DNA of 64,000 bases, taken from NCBI GenBank assembly GCA_017305135.1, contig JAFKNA010000007.1, forward strand, positions 119,441 through 183,440, read 5' to 3'. This DNA comes from Lysobacterales bacterium. Its GTDB lineage: Bacteria; Pseudomonadota; Gammaproteobacteria; Xanthomonadales; Rhodanobacteraceae. The notes below the pieces were generated by a model that saw only the letters and a list, made by a program, of their open reading frames with translations, had not been told where the DNA came from and did not search any database. Positions 17,889-27,046 of the stretch are shown here, one piece after another (within the stretch, counting starts at the first letter, position 1; each line of letters opens with the position of its first letter). The translations under genes were made by a program, and so were the position numbers.

Positions 17889-18680
17889 TCAATCGGGCAT
17901 CGACAGCTCGATCCAGGTCGGGGCATGGTCGCTGGGTCGCTCCAGGCCGCGCACCCAGCGGTCCACGCCGGCGGTCCGCAGGCGTTTGGCCAGGACCGGG
18001 CTCAGCAGCAGGTGGTCGATGCGCAGGCCAGCGTTGCGTGGCCAGTGCTGGCGGAAGTGGTCCCAGAAGGTGAAGATCTTCTCCTCCGGATGCAGCGTGC
18101 GCAGGGCATCGGTCCAGCCCTGCTCCAGCAGGCGGGCCCACGCCGCGCGGGTCTCCGGCTGCAGCAACGCGTCGCGCTTCCACGATCTGGCGTCGTAGAT
18201 GTCGAGCTCGTCGGTCGGCACGACGTTGTAGTCGCCGGCCAGCACCACAGGGTGGCCGTCCTTCAGCAGCGTCGCGGCATGCGCGATCAGCCGCTCGAAC
18301 CACGCCAGCTTGTAATCGAACTTGGGACCGGGCTGCGGGTTGCCGTTGGGCAGGTACAGGCAGCCGACGATGACGCCATGCGCCACCGCCTCGATGTAGC
18401 GCGCCTGCGGGTCCGAAGCATCGCCCGGCAGGGCCCGCCGCGTGAGGCGCGGTTCCTGGTCGCGGGCGAGGATGGCGACGCCGTTCCACGCGCTCTGGCC
18501 GGCGAAGACGACGCCATAGCCGGCATCGCGGATCGCGTCGGCGGGAAAGGCCGCGTCGGTGGACTTGAGTTCCTGCAGGCAGGCGATCGCCGGCTGCTCG
18601 CGCGCCAGCCATTCCAGCACCTGCGGCAGGCGCGCCTTGATGCCGTTGACGTTGAAGGTGGCGATGCGCAGGCTGTCCAT
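17889..18680 (-). CDS. xth: Exodeoxyribonuclease III (AP endonuclease)
   Basis: 263 residues. EEP-fold nuclease that incises abasic sites and trims 3' ends in base excision repair. Motifs in order: IATFNVNGIKAR, CLQELKS (metal-binding Glu), YLPNGNP, LAGDYNVVPTDELD, and the C-terminal pairs GLRIDHLLLS and PSDHAPTWIEL with the catalytic Asp-His. The start is taken at MDSLRIATFN because it fits the family; MMVI upstream is possible. It is divergent from the UdgX-type glycosylase gene across about 200 bases. Confidence 0.93.
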   Translation of the reverse strand: MDSLRIATFNVNGIKARLPQVLEWLAREQPAIACLQELKSTDAAFPADAIRDAGYGVVFAGQSAWNGVAILARDQEPRLTRRALPGDASDPQARYIEAVAHGVIVGCLYLPNGNPQPGPKFDYKLAWFERLIAHAATLLKDGHPVVLAGDYNVVPTDELDIYDARSWKRDALLQPETRAAWARLLEQGWTDALRTLHPEEKIFTFWDHFRQHWPRNAGLRIDHLLLSPVLAKRLRTAGVDRWVRGLERPSDHAPTWIELSMPD

Positions 18681-18879
18681 GATGACCATCATGCATGCCC
18701 GGTTCCCGATGGTGAAGGCCGCCTCGGCGCGCCGGGCACGCGACGTTCACCTTGGCCGGACGGCCATCACGCGCGCGCCGGTCACCCGGGCGCCTGGACC
18801 CCGGCGGCAGCTGCTGAACCTGCGGGCGGCGGCACGCCCGTTCACCGCCGCATCATCCGGACCGGGCGAGAGTCGTCGC

Positions 18880-19593
18880 ATGAGCCGCCCGGAATTGCCC
18901 ACCGATGCACCGCGCCTCGCCAAGCCGGTCGAGGCGGCGTTCACCGGCACGCTGGATGAACTCCGGCTGGAAGCCCGCGGCTGCCGGCGCTGTCCGCTGT
19001 GGCGGCCGGCCACGCAGACCGTCTTCGGTGCGGGGCCGCAGGACGCCGCCATGATGCTGATCGGCGAACAGCCCGGCGCGCAGGAGGACCTCGCCGGCGA
19101 GCCCTTCGTCGGGCCGGCCGGCGCGCTGCTGCGCGAACTGCTGCAGCAGGCCGGCCTCGATGTCGCCCGGCTCTATCTCACCAACACGGTCAAGCACTTC
19201 AAGTACGAGCCGCGCGGCAAGGCACGGCTGCACAAGCGGGCGTCGGCCTCCGAGCAGGCGGCCTGCCGGCCGTGGCTGGCGGCGGAACTGGCGCGGGTGC
19301 GGACGCCGGTGGTGGTCGCGCTCGGGGCGATGGCCGCGCAGACGCTGTTCGGCAGCAGCTTCCGGGTGACGCGCGATCGCGGCGCGTGGCAGGCCATCGG
19401 CCCGGCCACCTCGGCGCTGGCGACCTGGCATCCCTCGGCGATCCTGCGCATGCGCCCGCCCGAGCGCGAGGTGGCAAGGGCGCAGTTGCTGGAAGACCTC
19501 CGGAAGGCAGCGACGCGGGCGCAGCGCGGCGGACCCGGAGCCGGCGACCGCGAGGCGCGGGCGCGGCCCACCAGTGACCCGGCCCGCCGCTGA
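18880..19593 (+). CDS. udgX: UdgX-type uracil-DNA glycosylase
   Basis: 237 residues. The Fe-S uracil-DNA glycosylase fold is indicated by [28 protein letters not shown] and TWHPSAIL. The specific UdgX mark is the [15 protein letters not shown] loop, where the histidine (H118 here) forms a covalent bond with the deoxyuridine site in characterised UdgX. The usual RRIHK is KARLHK here, a conservative change. Neighbouring exonuclease III suggests a base-repair locus, though the genes are divergent rather than co-transcribed. It ends in a basic, low-complexity tail of about 30 residues. Confidence 0.88.
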   Translation: MSRPELPTDAPRLAKPVEAAFTGTLDELRLEARGCRRCPLWRPATQTVFGAGPQDAAMMLIGEQPGAQEDLAGEPFVGPAGALLRELLQQAGLDVARLYLTNTVKHFKYEPRGKARLHKRASASEQAACRPWLAAELARVRTPVVVALGAMAAQTLFGSSFRVTRDRGAWQAIGPATSALATWHPSAILRMRPPEREVARAQLLEDLRKAATRAQRGGPGAGDREARARPTSDPARR

Positions 19594-19749
19594 AAGCGTT
19601 TCCATGGGGCGCGTGGCGGGACACACCCCTGTTCCGCGGCAGCGCATGGGTCGCGCATCCCGGCGGCGTCCTGCTTCTTCGGCGATCGCGCCAGCGAAGA
19701 CGGGGCGGCGTCTACCCACGCGCCGTGCTCGGCGATCGCGCCGTGGCGG

Positions 19750-20694
19750 CTACATGCGCTCCAGCGCTTCGCCGAGATCCTGCACGTGCTGCTCCCACCA
19801 GCGCGGCTCGCCGACATGGCCGAAGGCGCGCGGGAAGGCCGGGTCGTGCCAGCGCGCGGCCACCCAGCCGGCCCAGTGGAGCTGCCGCAGCGTGCGCAGC
19901 GTCTCCACCAGGTCGAGTTCGCGGAAATCGAAATCACGGAACTCCGCATAGCCGTCCAGAAGGCCATCCAGCGCACCCGGCGAAGGCGCCAGCATCCACA
20001 GGTCCTGCACCGCCGGACCCATGCGCGCGTCATCGAGATCGACGAAGTGCGGGCCGCTGTCGGTCCACAGCACGTTGCCGGCGTGGCAGTCGCCGTGCAG
20101 GCGGAGGCGGCTCGGCGCCAGCGCCGCGAAACGCTCGTCGGCCGTATCCGCGACGGCGTGGCTGCGGTCCAGGTAGGCGTGTTCCAGATGCGCCGGCAAC
20201 AGCCCCGAGGCGAGCACGGCGCGGGCCGCTTCGCGCGCGAAGGTATCGGCATCGATGCTGCCACGCACGCGGAACGGGGCGCGCGATCCGACGCCGTGCA
20301 GGCGCGCGATCAGCCGCCCCATCCAGGCGAGGTGGTCGGGCGATTCGAGTTCCGGCGGCCGCCCGCCGCGACGCGGATACAGCGCATAACGGAAGCCGGC
20401 GTGCTCGAACAGCGTGCGCCCGCCGCGTGCCAGTGGCGCCACCACCGGCAGCTCGGCCGCGGCGAGTTCGAGCGCGAAGGCGTGCTCCTCGGCGATGGCG
20501 GCATCGCTCCAGCGTCCCGGGCGGTAGAACTTGGCCACCACCGGCGCGGCGTCCTCGATGCCGACCTGGTACACGCGGTTCTCATAGCTCGCCAGCGGCA
20601 GCAGGCGTCCGTCGCTCAGGAAGCCGGCCTCATCCACCGCATCCAGTACGGTTTCGGGGTCCAGTGCGGCATAGGGAGCCTCGAGGGCGCGCAT
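19750..20694 (-). CDS. srkA: Stress response kinase A (YihE/SrkA family)
   Basis: 314 residues. Aminoglycoside-phosphotransferase-like protein kinase that counters stress-induced death in E. coli. Motifs: SYENRVYQVG and PVVAKFYRPGRWS (Lys of the ATP site), RLRLHGDCHAGNVLW (catalytic loop HGD and Asn) and FVDLDDARMGPAVQDLWM (DLD in place of DFG, as in this family). Seven bases separate it from the upstream thioesterase gene on the same strand, so the two are probably one transcript. Confidence 0.92.
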   Translation of the reverse strand: MRALEAPYAALDPETVLDAVDEAGFLSDGRLLPLASYENRVYQVGIEDAAPVVAKFYRPGRWSDAAIAEEHAFALELAAAELPVVAPLARGGRTLFEHAGFRYALYPRRGGRPPELESPDHLAWMGRLIARLHGVGSRAPFRVRGSIDADTFAREAARAVLASGLLPAHLEHAYLDRSHAVADTADERFAALAPSRLRLHGDCHAGNVLWTDSGPHFVDLDDARMGPAVQDLWMLAPSPGALDGLLDGYAEFRDFDFRELDLVETLRTLRQLHWAGWVAARWHDPAFPRAFGHVGEPRWWEQHVQDLGEALERM

Positions 20695-20700
20695 GGCGGC

Positions 20701-21138
20701 TCAGATCGCACGCGGCGGCTCGCGGGGCACCACCGCGAGCGTCAGGCGCGCGATGCACACCAGTCGCGCGTGCTCGTCCTCGACGCGGATCTCCCACACC
20801 TGCGTGCTGCGCCCGACGTGCAGCGGTCGCGCCGTGCCGGTGACCGTGCCGTGGCTGACGGCACGCACATGGTTGGCATTGATGTCCAGGCCCACCGCCA
20901 TTTCGGAAGGACCGAGGCAGAGGTTGCCGGCAAGGCTGCCCAGTGATTCCGCGAAGGCGACCGAGGCGCCGCCGTGCAGCAGGCCGAACGGTTGGCGGGT
21001 GCGCGCGTCGACCGGCATGGTGCCGCGCACGAAATCACCACCCACCTCGGTCACCCGCATGCCCAGGTGCTCGACCAGGGTGCCGCCGTTCCACGCGTTG
21101 ATGCGATCGAGATCGATGGCGTGTCGCCAGATGCTCAA
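20701..21138 (-). CDS. Hotdog-fold acyl-CoA thioesterase (YdiI/EntH/MenI type)
   Basis: 145 residues from TTG at 21138 (SIWRHAIDLDRINAWNGG). The signature FGLLHGGASVAFAESLGS with the catalytic Glu, followed by GLDINANHVRAV, marks the 4HBT/PaaI hotdog family that hydrolyses aromatic or aliphatic acyl-CoA thioesters. Length equals that of YdiI-type enzymes. No ATG fits the conserved N-terminus, hence the TTG. Located directly before srkA; the upstream region is shared with the divergent reductase gene. Confidence 0.85.
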   Translation of the reverse strand: MSIWRHAIDLDRINAWNGGTLVEHLGMRVTEVGGDFVRGTMPVDARTRQPFGLLHGGASVAFAESLGSLAGNLCLGPSEMAVGLDINANHVRAVSHGTVTGTARPLHVGRSTQVWEIRVEDEHARLVCIARLTLAVVPREPPRAI

Positions 21139-21231
21139 GACGGACTCCGCGGCACCGGGAGGATGAATATAGCAGGCAGCGCGCGCCGCTGCCGCTCGCG
21201 GCGGCGCCGCCACATCGGCGACAATCAGGCG

Positions 21232-22284
21232 ATGCCCCATACCGTCACCCTCGATGGCAGCGGCCAGCAGTTCGCGGTGGCTGCCGGCGAGACCGTGCTC
21301 GAAGGCGCACGCCGCGCCGGGCTCGCCCTGCCCTATTCCTGCCTCGCCGGAGTGTGCGGCAGTTGCAAGGCCACCCTGCTCGAAGGCGAGTGCAGCTATC
21401 CGCGCAATCCGCCGAGCGCCCTCAACGCGGCCGAGCGGAGCCGCAACCAGGTCCTGCTCTGCCAGGCGGTGCCGGCGGGTGACCTGCGCATCGCCGCGCG
21501 CGAGGTGCCATCGGTCGCCGACATCCGGCCGCGCAGGTTCACCTTGCGACTGGTGGAGAAGAGCCTGCTCGGCGCCGACGTGGCACGCCTGGTCTTCGCG
21601 CCCGCCGCGGGCGGGGAGATGCGCCGCCTGCCGGGCCAATACCTCGACGTGCTGCTGGAGGATGGCAAGCGGCGCGCCTTCTCCATCGCCAATGCGCCGG
21701 GCGCCGGCGGCGCCATCGAGTTGCACGTGCGGCGCGTCGCCGGCGGCGGCTTCACCGGACGCGTCTTCGACGAGCTCCGGGGCGGCGACCTGCTCGATGT
21801 GGAAGGCCCGCTCGGAACCTTCGTGCCGCGCGAGGACAGCGAGCGGCCGATGCTGATGATGGCCGGCGGCACCGGCTTCGCGCCGATCAACGCGCTGGTC
21901 GAGCATTTCGTGGAGCTCGGCGCGCGGCGGCCGATCACCCTCTACTGGGGCGCGCGCGACGCCGCGGATCTCTACCTGCGCGAGGTCCCCGAACGATGGG
22001 CCGGCGAGGTGCCGGGCTTCCGCTTCGTACCGGTGGTCTCCGATCCCGAGCGCGCCGGCGACCTGCGCGCCGGGCTGGTGCACGAGGCGCTGCTCGAGGA
22101 TCACCCCGCCCTCGACGCCTTCGACGTCTACATGAGCGGGCCGCCGAGCATGATCGATGCCGGCCGCCGCGCCTTCGTGGATGCCGGGCTGGCCGAGGAC
22201 CACCTCTATTTCGATTCCTTCGACTACGCCCCGGACGTCATCGCCGCGATCCTCCGCGGCCGCGCCGGCATCGACGGCCTGTGA
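21232..22284 (+). CDS. Ferredoxin-NAD(P)H reductase (CDP-6-deoxyglucoseen-reductase-like)
   Basis: 350 residues in three domains. A plant-type [2Fe-2S] ferredoxin domain (about 1-90) has YSCLAGVCGSCKATLLEGE and a fourth cysteine in VLLCQAV. An FAD-binding domain contains GQYLDVLLEDGKRRAFSIAN. An NAD-binding domain contains MMAGGTGFAPINALVEH and VYMSGPPSMID. Such proteins are often annotated as CDP-6-deoxy-delta-3,4-glucoseen reductase in Xanthomonadales, but the sequence only shows an electron-transfer reductase, and no deoxysugar genes are nearby. Confidence 0.9.
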   Translation: MPHTVTLDGSGQQFAVAAGETVLEGARRAGLALPYSCLAGVCGSCKATLLEGECSYPRNPPSALNAAERSRNQVLLCQAVPAGDLRIAAREVPSVADIRPRRFTLRLVEKSLLGADVARLVFAPAAGGEMRRLPGQYLDVLLEDGKRRAFSIANAPGAGGAIELHVRRVAGGGFTGRVFDELRGGDLLDVEGPLGTFVPREDSERPMLMMAGGTGFAPINALVEHFVELGARRPITLYWGARDAADLYLREVPERWAGEVPGFRFVPVVSDPERAGDLRAGLVHEALLEDHPALDAFDVYMSGPPSMIDAGRRAFVDAGLAEDHLYFDSFDYAPDVIAAILRGRAGIDGL

Positions 22285-22351
22285 TGCCGGGCACGGCCGG
22301 GAACCGTGGCCGCCCTCCGCGGTCGCTGACTCGACGCTGCCGGAGCACTCC

Positions 22352-22918
22352 ATGAACCGACGTTGGCTGCCCTTGCTGGTCTTCCTCTTCGCGGTGCCCG
22401 CGGCGCAGGCGATGCGCTGCGACACCCTGCTGATCGATCCGGGCGACCGCGACTTCCAGGTGCGCGAGCGCTGCGGCCAGCCGTTCTGGACGGACCGCTA
22501 CGCGGCGCTCGAGGTCATCGGCGCGGGCGGTCCCTTCGAACGGCAGCGCAGCGTCGATTTCGACGTCTGGTACTACAACTTCGGCCCGCGCCAGCTCATG
22601 CACCGGCTGGTGTTCCGCGACGGCCGCCTGGAGCGCGACGAGACCCTGGGCTACGGCGTGGCGCGCGTCGGCGCGGACTGCGGTCCGGCGGCACTGGTCC
22701 CGCGCCTCAGCGCCGGCGAGGTGATCGCCCGCTGCGGTGAACCCGCCATGCGGCGCGGCAACCGGGACACCTGGGTCATCCGCCCGGTGCGCGGCCTGGA
22801 AAGCTGGCAGGACCGGCGCCGCGAGGAATGGATCTACGACTTCGGCGAGGGCCGCTTCCTGCGCCAGCTGCGGCTGGTCGACGGCGTGGTGGAAGCGGTG
22901 GAATCGGTTCCGCGCTGA
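22352..22918 (+). CDS. Secreted DUF2845-like protein
   Basis: 188 residues. A signal peptide (RRWLPLLVFLFAVPAAQA) precedes a mature domain with two related repeats, each around a RCGQP or RCGEP motif with a cysteine (DFQVRERCGQPFW; EVIARCGEPAMR), the pattern of DUF2845/SmpA-like periplasmic proteins. The function is unknown. It follows the reductase by 67 bases and may share its transcript. Confidence 0.75.
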   Translation: MNRRWLPLLVFLFAVPAAQAMRCDTLLIDPGDRDFQVRERCGQPFWTDRYAALEVIGAGGPFERQRSVDFDVWYYNFGPRQLMHRLVFRDGRLERDETLGYGVARVGADCGPAALVPRLSAGEVIARCGEPAMRRGNRDTWVIRPVRGLESWQDRRREEWIYDFGEGRFLRQLRLVDGVVEAVESVPR

Positions 22919-22940
22919 AGTTCCTGCAGCGGGGGTGACT

Positions 22941-23140
22941 CTCCTGTCGGTCGCGCACAGGGTGCGCTCCTACAGGGCGCCCTGAGCTAGCGCGCAGGCG
23001 CAGACATGCCAGGTTTGCTACGCGCCAGCGCGCCGGCGAAAACGGCGGGACGGCTCCTACAAACGAGCGCCGACCTCTACGTGCCCTCGACCGCGGCTAT
23101 CACCCGTAGGAGCCCACCCCATGGGCGACCTTCGCGGGCG
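22941..23140. repeat. GTAGGAGC-type intergenic palindromic repeats
   Basis: Copies of a repeat built from CTCCTGT...GGTCGCGCACAGGGTGCGCTCCTAC occur near 22941, with partial copies near 23052 (GGCTCCTACAAACGAGC) and 23107 (GTAGGAGCCCACCCCATGGG). The gap 22919-23196 contains no gene. The same family recurs near 37890, 39220 and 48545. Confidence 0.65.
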
Positions 23141-23196
23141 GCACGAGCACTGCACCGGTTGCGGGTCACGCGGTGCGGGAGGTGCAGGACCGGCGG

Positions 23197-24465
23197 TCAG
23201 GCGCCGGGCAGGCGCGGCACGCCGTGTTCGCTGCGCTCCTCGAAGCCGTCGGCGTCGTCGCGGGGCGGTTCTTCGGCAATCTGGCGGATTCGGCTCGGCG
23301 GCGCCTCGGCGGGCTCGCCGCGGAGGCTGTGCAGGGCATTGGCGTAGCAGCTGGCCGCCGCGGCGGGGTCGCCCTGGCCGCGCCGGCAATCGCCGAGCGC
23401 TTCCCAGGCGGCGGCGGACGGCGTGGCGGCGACGGCGCGCGACAGCACCTCGTCCGCCTTGCTCCACATCGACTGCTGGACGTACAGGCGTCCCAGCGTG
23501 ACCTGCAGCGCCGGGCTTTCCGGGGCCACCGCCAGCCAGCTCTCGGCCTTGCGCGTGCGCGCGGCGAGTTCGGACGTGCCCAGTTCGCCGTAGACCCGCA
23601 CCAGATCCTCGTCCCAGCCGCGGCGTTCGGCCGACTCGATCTCGTCCATGGCGGCGAGCACGCCGCCGAGCGCCGCCGAGCGCCGCGCGAAGGCGGCGAC
23701 CAGCTCCGGCCGGCGCCGCTCGACGCGGCTGGCGCTGGCCCACAGCGCATCCAGCCGCGCCACGTCGGGGGCGGCGGCGAGGGCGGCCGCAAGCACGCGT
23801 ATTTCCAGCGCCTCCTGCGCCTCGGCGGTGAGGGCATGGCTGCGCACCAGCGCGGGCAGCGCGTCCATGGCCGCCTCGGCGTCGCCGGCCGCCAATGCGG
23901 CATCGACGAGCAGGCGCAGGCCGCGCGGGGAAAGCTCGCCAGCGGCCGCCTTGCGCTTCAGCAACGCCAGCGCCTCGTCGGCGTGGCCGTTCTCGATCAG
24001 GAATCGCGCGCGCAGCGCGCAGGCGGCACGGTTGCCGCGCTCGCCGACCTCGTCGAGCGCCTGCGTGGCGCGCTCGCGGGCGCCGCGCTCATGGGCGGCA
24101 CGCGCCAGTACCAGCAGCGCCGGAGTGCGGAATGCATCGTGGCTGGCGGCCTTGTTGAGGTCGCGTTCGGCGGCGGCGTACTCGCCTTCCGCAAACGCGG
24201 TCAGGCCGCCGGCGAGGCGCTCGCGGCCGCGCCGCTGCACCGAGCGGCTCCAGGCCCGGAACGGCCAGCGCAACAGGCGCCACAGGACTTCCAGGCCCAC
24301 CCAGAGCACCAGCAGGAAGGCCACCGCGATCACCGCGCTGGTCTCCAGCGTGGTGCCGCGGATGCGCAGTTGCACGAAGCCGGGGTCGGCGGCCAGCCAG
24401 GTCCAGGCGAACGCGGCAAGCACCGCCAGCACCAGCAGGAGAAGGATCCAGGCCCAGGTCCTCAT
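23197..24465 (-). CDS. hemY: HemY-like inner-membrane TPR protein
   Basis: 422 residues. Two transmembrane segments lie at the N-terminus (WILLLLVLAVLAAFAWTWL and SAVIAVAFLLVLWVGLEVLW), followed by the HemY_N pattern (AFAEGEYAAAERDLNKAA) and TPR repeats to the end. This is the gamma/betaproteobacterial HemY of the hem operon, not the protoporphyrinogen oxidase of the same name; its role in tetrapyrrole metabolism is unsettled. Its start overlaps the end of hemX by four bases. A Pro/Arg-rich low-complexity tail ends the protein. Confidence 0.88.
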   Translation of the reverse strand: MRTWAWILLLLVLAVLAAFAWTWLAADPGFVQLRIRGTTLETSAVIAVAFLLVLWVGLEVLWRLLRWPFRAWSRSVQRRGRERLAGGLTAFAEGEYAAAERDLNKAASHDAFRTPALLVLARAAHERGARERATQALDEVGERGNRAACALRARFLIENGHADEALALLKRKAAAGELSPRGLRLLVDAALAAGDAEAAMDALPALVRSHALTAEAQEALEIRVLAAALAAAPDVARLDALWASASRVERRRPELVAAFARRSAALGGVLAAMDEIESAERRGWDEDLVRVYGELGTSELAARTRKAESWLAVAPESPALQVTLGRLYVQQSMWSKADEVLSRAVAATPSAAAWEALGDCRRGQGDPAAAASCYANALHSLRGEPAEAPPSRIRQIAEEPPRDDADGFEERSEHGVPRLPGA

Positions 24466-25604
24466 GCGGCGTCCTCCGTGCCGGGTTCGTCGGATGGCGG
24501 CGCTGGCGCCGGCGCCTCGGAATTTTCCGGCGGGGTCACGGAATCCTGCGCTGGCGACGGGCTTGCCGGCGGTTGTGCCAGGGCGCGCGTGACCCGCAGG
24601 TTGCGAAGTTCCTTCAACGCGCTGCCAAGCTCCGGCAGCGCCGGCGCGAGGGGCGCCGCTGCCAGCCCTGCCAGTGCGTCGAGGGCGGCGCGGGTGGGCG
24701 CGGCCTGCGTGTCGTAATTGGCCTCGATACCAGCCCGCGCACGTTGCAGCGCGGCCTTCCATGCCTCCGGCTCGCGGGCCAGCAGGGCGGCCTCCGCCTC
24801 GCGCAGGTCCAGCGCCACCAGCGCGCGCTCCAGGCGCTCGCCGCCGCGTACCCGGCCCGGATCCTCGTCGTGGCTGACGTGCACGAAGCGGGCGATGAAC
24901 TGCTGCCAGCGCGATTCGCCGGGCATGTCGACGGCATCGGCGGGCCGTGGCGGCGGCAGGGCGGCGAGGCCGCCACGGATGCGTTCGAGCGTGGCCAGGC
25001 CGCTGCGGGTCTGCTGCGGCTTGCTGGCTTCGAGCGCGGCAAGCTCCGCCTTGATGGTGTCGCGCACCGAGGCGAACACCGGATCCTCGGCCGCGGCCAG
25101 CGCGGAATCCGCCAGCCGGTAGGCCAGCATCGCCGACTCGGCGTCGTGGAACAGCGCCAGCCGCTCCGCGGCCTGCTGCAGCAGGAATTCGGCCTCGTTG
25201 CGCGCCAGCGCGTCGCGGCCGCCGAGTCGCTGCTCGGCGAGATTGGCGACCGCGTCCTCGAGGTGACGCGAGCGCTCGGCGAGGGACAGGAGTTCCTCGC
25301 GCACGCTGCGATTGATGCCGTCGGCATCGGCAAGCCGGGCGCGCATGCCGTCGACCTCGCGCTTGCGCTGGTCGAGGGCGTGCTGGAGCGCGTCGATGCG
25401 GGCTTCGAGGTCGGTGCGGAGCGCGTCGTCGGCAGCGGCCTGGCCCTCGACCAGCGTGTGGCCGCGCCAGAAGGCGACGCCGGCGATGATCAGCGCGAGC
25501 AGCGCGACCAGCAGGGCAAGGCCACCACCGCGGCGCGCGGGCGGTGGCGCGGGCGTCGTTTCCGGCGCCGCTTCCGGCAGCGCGGTCTCCGATTCGTCGC
25601 TCAT
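24462..25604 (-). CDS. hemX: HemX-like membrane-anchored coiled-coil protein
   Basis: 380 residues: an acidic/proline cytoplasmic N-terminus, one transmembrane helix (GGLALLVALLALIIAGVAF), then a long helical region with a coiled coil (IDALQHALDQRKREVDGMRA) and the conserved HemX segment around EFLLQQAAERLALFHD, ending in a Pro/Glu-rich tail. It is commonly encoded between hemD and hemY, as here. Despite older annotation as uroporphyrinogen methyltransferase, no methyltransferase motif is visible. Confidence 0.88.
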   Translation of the reverse strand: MSDESETALPEAAPETTPAPPPARRGGGLALLVALLALIIAGVAFWRGHTLVEGQAAADDALRTDLEARIDALQHALDQRKREVDGMRARLADADGINRSVREELLSLAERSRHLEDAVANLAEQRLGGRDALARNEAEFLLQQAAERLALFHDAESAMLAYRLADSALAAAEDPVFASVRDTIKAELAALEASKPQQTRSGLATLERIRGGLAALPPPRPADAVDMPGESRWQQFIARFVHVSHDEDPGRVRGGERLERALVALDLREAEAALLAREPEAWKAALQRARAGIEANYDTQAAPTRAALDALAGLAAAPLAPALPELGSALKELRNLRVTRALAQPPASPSPAQDSVTPPENSEAPAPAPPSDEPGTEDAA

Positions 25605-25640
25605 GCGCCCATGCTATCCGAAGTGGTCCCGCCCGGCAGT

Positions 25641-26429
25641 TTACAAACGATGGCGCGCCAGCGCGCGGGCCGCTGCCGCCAGGAGGTCGGCTGGCGCGGC
25701 CGAGGCGGCCTCGACGATGTCCTCGAAGCCGGCGCCGGCGGCCAGCGCCGCGAGGCGCGCGCTGCTCGCCACCAGCGTCTGCTCGCGCAACCGACCCAGC
25801 AGGCCCTCCGGCAGCAGCGTGACCAGATTGGCCAGCGCCGCGGCGCTGGAGACCGGCATCAGGAGCGGATCGCGTGCGCCGGCCAGCGCCGCGAAATGGC
25901 GTGCGGTGAGGCGCGGCGGCACGCGCCGGTAGGCGTGGATCTCCTCGACGTGGGCACCGCGGGCGGCGAGTGCCGGCGCGAGCAGGCCACGCCCGCCGGG
26001 CGCGCCGACCAGCGCGATGCGGTGGCCGCGCACGTCGGCGAGTTCCGCGCAGGCGAGAAGCCCTTCACTGTCGCTGCTGGTGGCCGGTGCGATGGCCGGC
26101 ACGCCGCGGCGCGCCAGCGCGCGCCGCGTGCCCTCGCCGACGCCGAACGCGCGCGAGCCGTCCGCCAGGCGACCGAGGGGCGCCAGCGCGAAGGCCTGCC
26201 GCACCGCCAGCGGACTGACGAAGATCCAGTCGTCGAAATCGCCCCGCAACTGCCGGCGCGCCCGTTCCGGGTCCTCCGGCGCGCGCAGCGAAAGGCCAGG
26301 CAGCAACACCGTGGCGGCCCCGAGCGCACGTGCCTGGCGGGCGAAGCCGACGCCCTCGCCCGCCGGACGGGTGATGACGACGGTGGCACCGGCCAGCGGC
26401 TGGAGTCGGGTGGCGGAAACCGGGTTCAT
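25641..26429 (-). CDS. hemD: Uroporphyrinogen-III synthase
   Basis: 262 residues from ATG at 26429 (a GTG at 26453 would add eight). HemD closes hydroxymethylbilane with inversion of ring D to give uroporphyrinogen III. The sequence shows the two-lobe pattern: GATVVITRPAGEG at the N-terminus, DDWIFVSPLAVRQAF, VGEGTRRAL, IALVGAPGGRGLL, EEIHAYRRVPP and MPVSSAAALANLV. HemD is divergent in sequence, but the adjacent hemX and hemY support it. hemC is not adjacent. The gene is divergent from the thioesterase at 26544. Confidence 0.9.
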   Translation of the reverse strand: MNPVSATRLQPLAGATVVITRPAGEGVGFARQARALGAATVLLPGLSLRAPEDPERARRQLRGDFDDWIFVSPLAVRQAFALAPLGRLADGSRAFGVGEGTRRALARRGVPAIAPATSSDSEGLLACAELADVRGHRIALVGAPGGRGLLAPALAARGAHVEEIHAYRRVPPRLTARHFAALAGARDPLLMPVSSAAALANLVTLLPEGLLGRLREQTLVASSARLAALAAGAGFEDIVEAASAAPADLLAAAARALARHRL

Positions 26430-26543
26430 GCAGCGGTTGGCCAGTGGCGGCACTCGGAATCATACCGGCGCGGCACGGCGCTTGCGGCCGGGCCGGGGTC
26501 GGCGCGATGCTGGTGGACCGCTCTCCCCGACAGCCCGCTCCCG

Positions 26544-27002
26544 ATGACGGCCGCCGACCCGCTCCGCCACCTCGAACGCCACTACGCGATGATCCCGCTG
26601 ACCCGCGCCATGGGCCTGCGCGTCGCCCGCTTCGACGGCGCGCAGCTGGTGCTCGCCGCACCGCTTGCAGCCAACATCAACGACAAGGGCTGCGCCTTCG
26701 GCGGCAGTCTGGCCAGCCTGATGACGCTCGCCGGCTGGGGCTGGATCGAACTGGCCACGCATGCCCGGGATCTCGCCGCGGACATCTACGTGAAGGACAG
26801 CCGCATCCGCTATCTGGCGCCCGTGTGGCAGGACTTCGAGGCGGTCGCCCGGCCGGCACGCGAGGAATCGGCCGGGGAGTTCCTGGCGACCCTCGCGGGT
26901 GCCGGCAAGGCGCGGCTGAGCATGGCCTGTGACATCCCGCTCGCGGACGGCACCACGGCGGCCACGCTGGAAGCGGAATTCGTCGCCCTGACGCGCCGCT
27001 GA
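26544..27002 (+). CDS. YiiD C-terminal-type hotdog thioesterase
   Basis: 152 residues. The sequence APLAANINDKGCAFGGSLASLM and the following WGWIELATH, DIYVKDSRIRYLAPV match the putative thioesterase domain found at the C-terminus of E. coli YiiD/FabY; the acetyltransferase half is absent. The substrate is unknown, and a role in fatty acid metabolism is inferred from the family only. A lipoprotein gene follows 44 bases downstream. Confidence 0.8.
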   Translation: MTAADPLRHLERHYAMIPLTRAMGLRVARFDGAQLVLAAPLAANINDKGCAFGGSLASLMTLAGWGWIELATHARDLAADIYVKDSRIRYLAPVWQDFEAVARPAREESAGEFLATLAGAGKARLSMACDIPLADGTTAATLEAEFVALTRR

Positions 27003-27046
27003 CACATCGGGCACAATCGCAGCGCCCGCCCACCTGGAGGAGAGCC

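Noticed and set aside
21232..22284. Deoxysugar biosynthesis locus based on the glucoseen-reductase-like gene
   Set aside because: No dehydratase, epimerase or transferase genes for deoxysugars are nearby.
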